Under the pieces are notes generated by a model. It saw only the letters and a list, made by a program, of their open reading frames with translations, was not told the origin of the DNA and did not search any database. A stretch of DNA of 64,000 nt, taken from the NCBI GenBank assembly GCA_022385805.1, contig MU277721.1, forward strand, positions 62,001 through 126,000. Direction: 5' to 3'. Of this stretch, positions 57,427 through 64,000 are shown piece after piece. Source of the DNA: Pilatotrama ljubarskyi. Its lineage: Eukaryota > Basidiomycota > Agaricomycetes > Polyporales > Polyporaceae. The translations under genes and the position numbers were made by a program. Positions within the stretch are counted from its first letter, which is position 1. Every line of letters starts with the position of its first letter.

Positions 57427-57986
57427 AACAAGCGTAGTGTAGGTCTTCAAGCTTCAAGGCCTGGCGCCGCCTTGCAGCATGGGTCCCAAAGCAAGACGGG
57501 AGAGATGGTGGTGGCAGCAGCCAGAGGTGCAGATGATATGGCCATGAGGTTGAGTTTGACGATGATGGGAGTGAACAAACGACTCCGAGAGCCGCGGACT
57601 CGATGATCAAGCGCTTGCATCCAACGTCTATGTATAATGCAGGCACTCGTACTAGGGTGATTCTGCTGGAATAATTCTTACATCGCTTAGCATCGCTTAA
57701 GGCGAGTGGCGCCACCTGATTGGCTGGAGCCCATAAGAATTCTTACAGCAGAATCACTCTACTTGCTGTACCTGTATCGCACTATCCGAGTCCAACCCTC
57801 TGACATACGATCCGTACTCGACTACACGTAACTTAAACTTCCAACATTTGCGGCAAGCTGAAGCGATGCATCAAATGTATCTCGCTCGAAGGCAGTGGCA
57901 TTGCGCCTCACTATTCGTTACTGCACCGAATAAGTCTTGTGACATTCCCAGAATGCGAGATCATGTAGAGGCACACACGATGATAC
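57427..57986. other. Upstream region of WW-B, holding a MITE
   Basis: 560 bases between the WW-B start and the stop of the NDUFAF2-like gene, both minus strand. The only recognisable element is the 105-bp TA-flanked inverted-repeat element at 57655-57759. Confidence 0.5.
57655..57759. mobile_element. MITE-like element with TA target duplication
   Basis: A 105-bp element. The left end GGGTGATTCTGCTG and the right end (read inward on the minus strand) GAGTGATTCTGCTG form terminal inverted repeats that continue imperfectly through AATTCTTA for about 25 bp. It is flanked by TA on both sides (57653-57654 and 57760-57761). This is the layout of a non-autonomous Tc1/mariner-type element. It is too short to code for anything. 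Confidence 0.8.
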
Positions 57987-58850
57987 TTAGTGTCCCCGCC
58001 GCACAGCAGCGCGCGGTTGCCAAGTATGCGGTTCATCCGGAGGTGGTGGCTTCCATGGCGAAGCCCGTTCAGCGGACGGTGCCGTCCTCTCCGAAGCAGC
58101 TCGAGGCTCAGTAGGACTTGGCTGAGATAGACGCTGTTCTGTTTGGGCTGGGGCAGCTTTCTCCTCCGGTGGTTCGTTCTTCTGGACTGAGGGCGCTTGT
58201 AGGTGGGGAGTTGCTGGTTGCTGGGAAGCCGCAATGCGCGCTGCCTGTTCTCTTTCGCGAGCTTCAATCATGGCGACGTTGAACAGGATCCGGCGTTGGC
58301 GTTCTAGGTCAGCTTGAAGCTCCTGACGAAGATTACCGTGGGTCATGTCATCCTGAGGGAACGGAAAGGTTGGAGGGACTTGCCTCCAAGGTCGGAGGAT
58401 GAGGTCGTGTATGCGCTAACCACGCCGTCCACTGGACTGCGTGAAGGTAGATGTCAGCGGTCGCTCCAGATGAATCGATAGACACGTACCTGGCAGTCTC
58501 TTCTGTCCTCCCACGTATTCCCACATGTCCCGTCCCTCGGCGTACTTGACGATTCGTCTTGTTCGCGCGTCTGAGTATAGGGCGAACATGAGAAGCCAGC
58601 GTTTGCAATGCGCAATGCATACACATACCGCCGTGCACATTGGGATACTCGAAGTATTGATTCCCTGTTCAATCTGCACGCTCAGGATGCGAGGTCGGTG
58701 ACATTGGCCGACTCGTACCTTCTAGGTCTCGACCGACGAACCCTCTCTGGCATTCGGACGTCAGAGGTTGCCCAAACTACTGCACACGTTGTTGGACGAT
58801 TGACCTACAGGATTTCGAAGCCTACGGAATAGTCGAAACAAGAAAGACAT
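57987..58850 (-). CDS. NDUFAF2: NDUFAF2-like mitochondrial complex I assembly factor
   Basis: Six exons (complement of 58809-58850, 58719-58746, 58629-58664, 58490-58570, 58384-58436, 57987-58322) give 191 residues. The order is RGFVGRDLEGNQYFEYPN, TRRIVKYAEGRDMWEYVGG, QKRLPVQWTAWLAHTRPHPP and TLEELQADLERQRRI, then a Glu/Gln/Pro-rich tail. This matches NDUFAF2/mimitin/N7BML, a chaperone related to a complex I subunit that helps late NADH:ubiquinone oxidoreductase assembly in mitochondria. The N-terminus MSFLFRLFRRLRNP is basic, as expected for import. The last intron (58323-58383, 61 nt) starts with GC (GAG/GCAAGT) and is needed to join TLE to ELQ; a GT donor does not work. Divergent from RPN3 across 315 bp. 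Confidence 0.9.
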
Positions 58851-59165
58851 GGTGGTGGCAGGAACTGCAAAGTCGCCTGCCCTGCGACATCCGCAAAATA
58901 CTGGAGTGATCTCGGCGCTATAAATCAAGCGCTAACAGAAGCTCTAATAGCCTCTAAATGGTCCTTAGTTGGACCCTAAGGGGAGTCAACAAATTCATTA
59001 GGCCCTACTAACATCTAAGCGTAGCTGGGTAAGTTCCAATGTCAAGCGGGATACTAACTGGGTAGAATAGGCGCTCTTCGGAATTATCGCGCGTCGCGTT
59101 GGACGCGTCATCCTGTCTTCGCGACTTACCCTCACTCTGTCTCTCACCCCGATACTGCTGCTATC
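58851..59165. promoter_or_regulatory. Divergent promoter region, NDUFAF2-like / RPN3
   Basis: 315 bases between outward-facing start codons. No PACE-type proteasome element (GGTGGCAAA) was found by eye. Confidence 0.45.
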
Positions 59166-61229
59166 ATGACCGACGTCGAGATGAAACCTGCCGATGACAA
59201 GAAGGAGGAGAAGACGACAGAAGAGGAGAAGAAGCCTATACCACTCACGCCCGTAGCAGAGATCAAGGGGAATATTGCGTTCATCGAGAGGGCGGTCGCA
59301 ACCCTCGAGCCCCGCTTCACCCACCGCGTTCTCAGGTCTCTGACACACCTCAGGAAACGTCTGGACGACAAGGTCTTGCGTGATGCCATCAATGAGGTCT
59401 ACACAAACGGTACGTGCGCGAAAGGCGTGCATCTCCCGGAAGCTCACTAACGGTTTCGACGCAGAGTCGCCCACCAAGAAGGCACTATTGTCATGGTTGC
59501 CCCAAGCGTCTCCCGAGGAGTCAATGGACATTGACGCAGCCCCGCAACCCTCCAAGCAGGCTCAGTCGGAGCCCGTACCTGAGGCTGAAGTCTACCTGCG
59601 CCTCCTCATCCTGCACCATCTCCTCACCTCTCCATCTACGTACCCGAAGGCGCTGAACCTCGCGCACGACACCATCGAGAAGATGCAGGCGCTGAATCGA
59701 CGGAGCATGGACCCCATTGCCGCCAAGGTCTGGTACGCAGTCGAACGGACGTACGAGCTCTCCGGAGAGCTCGCCGATGCACGACCGTAAGTTGTGTCAT
59801 TTCCACTTGCAAGCACGGAGCCGTTTCCTTTGAGCGTAACATGCGGTGGCTGTGGTCGGACCGAGGCTGCGCTCTTGAACGAACTGAGAGATGGATGTCT
59901 GCCTGTGGCCTGACTGTCGACTTTCCGATATTCGGCGGCGTTGTCTGTAGTCAGTCATGTGGCAAAGAAATGCCGTCGGACTGTCGCAGTCGGGACCGCT
60001 GGGGCACTGCATGCACCTCCCGGTCGGCGCCAAACGGGCGTCTATGCTTAATGTTCTTAATCCGAGGCCCGTCAGCTCACGCATATACTGGACAGACATT
60101 TCCTTGCTGCGCAACGCACCGCAGCCTTGCGCCACGATGATGAGACAGAGGCGTCTCTGATCAACCGCATCCTGCGGAGCTACCTGCAGTACAATCTGTA
60201 CGACCAAGCGGACAAGCTCGTCTCGAAGACCACATTCCCGAGCGCGGCAGGGAATCCCCAACATGCGCGCTACCACTACTACCTTGGCCGTATCAAAGCC
60301 GTGCAGCTCAACTACACCGCAGCACACACGAACCTCCAGCAAGCCATCCGCCGCGCACCGCCTGCGAGGACTGCGCCGGGCTTCTATCAAGCGGTGCACA
60401 AGCTCACAATCGTGGTCGAACTCCTCATGGGTGACATTCCGGAGCGGAGCTTGTTCAGACATCCCGTGCTTGAGAAAGCCCTTGCGGGGTACTTTGAGAT
60501 CGTGAAGGGTAAACGGCTCCAGCACAATTTGCCAGAGTCCAAGCTGACATTGGCGCCGCCCTTACACACAGCCGTGCGTAACGGGTCGCTGTCGCAATTC
60601 CAGAACACGCTATCCAAGTATGCAGCGGAGTTCGAGGCCGACAAGACCTACACGCTCATCGTGCGCCTGCGGCAAAACGTGATCAAGACGGGCATCCGGC
60701 GGCTTTCGCTCTCGTACTCCCGGATCTCACTGCGTGATATTTGTGTGAAGCTCCACCTCGACTCCGAGGAGGACGCCGAGTACATTGTCGGCAAGGCTAT
60801 CCGTGACGGCGTCATTGACGGCCGGATCGTGCACGAGAAGGGCTGGATGGAGTGCGGCGGGCAGAAGAGCGGGTACGGTCCCGAAGTCAGCGACGTCTTC
60901 TCACGCCGTATCTCGTACTGCCTCGAGCTCCACAACCAGAGTGTAAAGGTGCGTGTCGTCCCCCCCCCCCTGGCTTCATACGACAGTCGGATGAGCTGCG
61001 CATGTTGCTCATTTCCGCGTGTTCCCTTAACCGGCGGCTTCGACAAAACTTAAACTTATTGACGGTGTCTCTTTCTCCCGTACAGGCGATGCGGTACCCC
61101 CTCAACGCGCACAGGAAGGAGCTTGCGGCAGCTGAAGGCGCGCGAGAGCGCGAGAAGGAATTGGCGAAGGAGATCCAGGAAGGCGGTGACCTGGACGATG
61201 AGGGCCCCGACCTCGGTGAAGGATTCTAG
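59166..61229 (+). CDS. RPN3: 26S proteasome regulatory subunit Rpn3
   Basis: Four exons (59166-59409, 59465-59786, 60096-60948, 61086-61229) give 520 residues (yeast Rpn3 is 523). After an acidic/Lys-rich start, NIAFIERAVATLEPRFTHR and VLRSLTHLRKRL begin the helical repeats. YHYYLGRIKAVQLNYTAAHT is typical of Rpn3. The PCI domain (~330-455) has YTLIVRLRQNVIKTGIRRLS, SYSRISLRDICVKLHLDS, AIRDGVIDGRI. The C-terminus has AMRYPLNAHRKE and a Lys/Glu helix, as used to dock in the lid. Rpn3 is a scaffold of the 19S lid next to Rpn7 and Rpn15. Intron 2 is 309 nt, the others 55 and 137. Confidence 0.94.
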
Positions 61230-61626
61230 CCGCTACGTAGACGTGCTCTCCGCGACGTGCGATGTGGTATGTACTTGGATGTGCCGGTGAAGTCAGATGT
61301 ATGCTGTCCTTCCATCTACTCTCGGACCACTCGACCTGTGTCAGACGCATCGACTTTATGTGGACCCTAAGGCATGACTCATTGGGTTTGCTTCTTCAAG
61401 CTCGGCGGCGAAGCCGGCCAAAGTCAGGGCACAGGTCCGGGCTCACCTGGCCCGTCCCTCGTAGTGGACGGTGCGGAGCTCGTGTCCGCTGCATCCCATT
61501 CCGCAAGTGTCTAGCTATCAGAGTATTGAAGTCGATGTGACAGCGCTCGCAACACAGGTAACTCACCTATAGAGTACTCTGGTAACCGTGTAGGCCTCAT
61601 AAGTACTCTGCTTCACCGGTCGTGCA

Positions 61627-61667
61627 GACTAGATGGGGTACCAAGGACTAGATGGGGTACCAAGGAC
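61627..61667 (+). repeat. 19-bp tandem duplication
   Basis: The unit GACTAGATGGGGTACCAAG occurs twice without spacer and begins a third time (GAC). The two full units are identical. Confidence 0.95.
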
Positions 61668-63077
61668 CCATTCTACTTCCCCGAGCCTGCCGATGCGTGA
61701 TGCGGAGGAGTCCGACGTATCAAGGGTCGCGGTGAACGACTCCGGCAAGTGATGCTGCAAGCAAAGTTGAATGAAACCTGCGAAACGGGCGAAGACTGTC
61801 ATATTACCACATAGCCCCAGGATGCAGGCCTTCTTGTGGAACTCGGCATTATATATGTATCATCTCAAGAACACGCCCGCCACTGAGTGAGGCGTCCAGA
61901 GGTTTCCCTGTGTCACTCCGGGTTTGATATCAATCTGGACATCGCCTACCCATGCCCAGAAGCCTAGCCACTGAATGCCGCAACATTAATCCTGCCTCAG
62001 TGACTGGTGCCCGTACCACTAAATGTGATCAGCGGGGTACAGAGGCCAATTACAAGAGACCACAAGGCCGTGCACAGCTGCTCAGGATCAGCGACGAGCC
62101 AACTGGTCCTAGAAAGGCTCGAGCGCAATCTCGGAAAGCGCATCGGCGATGCCTAGGCCGCATATACTGAGAGCAGCACCGGCACTTCCGCACAACAAGA
62201 GCCCAAGCTCTCCCGACCGAAGCGTGCGTCGATCCCGCGTCCCGTGCTCTACATGATGGACCTATCGCCCGATCACAGTGGTTTTGGTGGATGTCTGAGC
62301 GTGTCGCGATGCTTCTTGCCGCAACTGCCCAGGGCCCGCCGCCAAACCCTAGCCAGAATATTCGTGCACGGCCTTCGGCGGCAGCAGTCGATTTGATCGA
62401 GCACACGGAAGAGTGTCACGATCACGGGAAGTGCACCTATGTACTAGATCACAGTGAATGTATCTGTGCGCCGGATGAGCCTCAGGCAGCCATGATGCAC
62501 TCGCCTCCGCAGGGGAGGCCGCGACGAGCGCCATCGATCCTCCAACCTCACTTGCGGAGTGGTTTAGAACTTCACGCTTGTCACAGTGCGGTCAGATCGA
62601 GGATTCCGGCGCAACAGATTGAACGTCGAGCCTGGGCGAGACGTCCGCAAGCTGTCCAACAGGGACGCGACCTTCACATGCAATAGACTGTGAACCAATC
62701 ATCGGACAAAGAGCTTGAGCGCGGCATCTTTGTAGGCGTGTAGGAGATTCCCCTCAGGCAGGCCAATAGCCGCAGCCGTTGTGGTTTCGCAGCGCCCAGC
62801 AGAGCAAATCAGGCTTCCAGACTGGCGGAGAGAAGGACTTGAGCATCGTTTGAGTCCGAGTATCAATACATCGTGAGGTCACTTCCCGTCGCGTGCTAGC
62901 GCTCATGCGGTCAGAATGACACCCTAGGAAAGCGTGTCGCAGCCGTCCAGAGCATTGAGAAATGGTCCAGCCAGGTTGCTGCTGAGAGCGAGATGTCATG
63001 TGAAGTCAGACGGTGCGGGAGCATAGCGTGCGACAGCTGCTGAGGACAGTACAGTACCTTCTGGATGTTCGCAACGC

Positions 63078-63212
63078 TTAGCGAGGCCGGCCGCCCTTCT
63101 TGCTTCCCGCAGCGGCGGTCTGCACAGACTGACCGCGGGGTATGAAGAAGTCATCATCATCATTTTCTTCCTTCCCCGCGCTGGACAGTTCGGCGTCATT
63201 GTTAGCCCTCAT
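63078..63212 (-). CDS. Tiny acidic/basic ORF, possibly a terminal exon
   Basis: A 44-residue minus-strand frame with an acidic patch (KEENDDDDFFIP) and a basic C-terminus (GSKKGGRPR) that resembles an AT-hook. Its composition is more protein-like than neighbouring frames. It could be the last exon of a gene to the right or a chance frame. I do not recognise a family and see no partner exon. Confidence 0.25.
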   Translation of the reverse strand: MRANNDAELSSAGKEENDDDDFFIPRGQSVQTAAAGSKKGGRPR

Positions 63213-64000
63213 GTGCATGCGAAGCGACCACGTGGGACCAGGCTGGCATGCAGTAAGGTCATGGGGGATCTAGTCGACTGCGTACCTGGACGGCTGGGCA
63301 GTTGTAGGGCTGTCCAAGGGCCCACGTAAGACGTCAAGGAATGCAACTCAGAGCCAGGGCGCATGTCGAAAAACTTACGTAGGGACGGCAGGCTTTACAG
63401 AGGCGGGCTCACTTGCACTGGCGGATTCTGCGGCGGTCACGCCGCTCTTCGGATCAGGTTCTTCGCCTTGTCCTCCGCCGGAGACCCTGCATATCCGGTC
63501 GGGGCGATTGTCAACAGCCGCATAGCTGGTCAGAATGGTCAAACAGTTGGCACCGCGGTGATTGTCTACCTCGCTTCCGGCTCTGCGTGCACTGCCTGGT
63601 TATCAGACATCTATAGTTTGTTGGAGTGTTGCTTGGTGAAGCTCGAGGAGGGAGGGGGCTATATAGAGGTTGAGCCTCTGAACGCTGGCAAGAACGAGCG
63701 AGATAGCGACCTGGGAGGAAGATATCTGAGCGCTAGCATGACAAACGGCACGGGATAGATGCGAAGTCAATGCGTAACAGCTAGAGTCGGCCACTCGGAT
63801 CTGTACGCATCGATGAACCCCGGCGATGACGAATGCTCGCGTTATGCCGGCCGCGAGGTCATTTGCTTGTCCTGGGAATCATATGCGAATATTCTGCCAT
63901 GTAGCCAGGCTGATAGGCTGGGAGTAAGAATCCATGCCCCGGACTGAACTGAGGCGTTAGTTGGGTTGCGAAGTGCTTACGGAGTCACCCGACCTGGTCC

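Larger units (their letters stand above)
61230..64000. other. 2.8-kb right end, no supported multi-exon gene
   Basis: Apart from the small ORF at 63078-63212 and a 19-bp tandem duplication, no coding pattern stands out. Frames at 62050-62406, 62291-62686 and 63363-63758 lack motifs. A gene entering from the right edge cannot be excluded. Confidence 0.4.

Noticed and set aside
1..64000. CRISPR arrays, bacterial operons, riboswitches, rRNA genes
   Set aside because: None seen; intron-rich eukaryotic gene structure throughout.

Overview
The window reads as nuclear DNA of a filamentous basidiomycete, most likely a Polyporales-type wood-decay mushroom. Protein genes are cut by many short GT-AG introns (mostly 48-70 nt, often with a CTRAC/CTRAY branch site), there are microexons, and the gene families (BTB, tannase/feruloyl esterase, P450, caspase-like, WW plus membrane proteins) are those that expand in these fungi. 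No bacterial operon, CRISPR array or virus was seen. I rebuilt exon structures by hand. Almost all models close in frame and end in family-typical C-termini.

Layout. 0-5 kb: 3' end of a tannase/feruloyl esterase, a BTB protein, RRG9 (-), SEC20 (+, ending in HDEL) and a coactosin-like actin-binding protein (-). 5-6.6 kb: no gene. 6.6-9.2 kb: cytochrome P450 no. 1 (-). 9.2-12 kb: gene-poor. 12-14.3 kb: ADIPOR/Izh-type seven-helix receptor (-). 15.3-16.4 kb: basic protein with two KEN motifs (-), divergent from an ALY/REF mRNA-export factor (17.1-18.5 kb, +) that has a 471-nt intron. 19.1-21.5 kb: secreted type-B carboxylesterase (+). 23.7-26.9 kb: P450 no. 2 (+), flanked by inverted copies of a ~140-bp repeat. 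28.2-31.6 kb: three-LIM paxillin-like protein (+). 31.9-33.9 kb: FEN1/XPG-like nuclease (-). 34.3-38.7 kb: coatomer alpha subunit (+).

39.3-57.4 kb holds the most unusual part. A WW-like, multi-membrane-span protein (WW-A, +) is followed by tRNA-Ser(GCU) with an intron, an Afi1/SPA DENN-type polarity protein (+) and a small coiled-coil protein (-). Then come two caspase-like genes in tandem (-; the second carries an assembly gap and apparent frameshifts) and a paralogue of the first gene (WW-B, -). A TA-flanked 105-bp MITE lies upstream of WW-B. 58-61.2 kb: NDUFAF2-like complex I assembly factor (-, with a GC-AG intron), divergent from RPN3 (+). 61.2-64 kb: no gene I can support beyond one tiny ORF.

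Most genes are housekeeping: trafficking (SEC20, coatomer alpha), mitochondria (RRG9, NDUFAF2-like), the proteasome (RPN3), mRNA export (ALY) and polarity/actin (Afi1, coactosin, LIM). Lineage-specific families (P450s, esterases, BTB, caspase-like, WW-membrane) lie between them. The repeated pairing of caspase-like and WW-membrane genes is the best candidate for an uncharacterised module.
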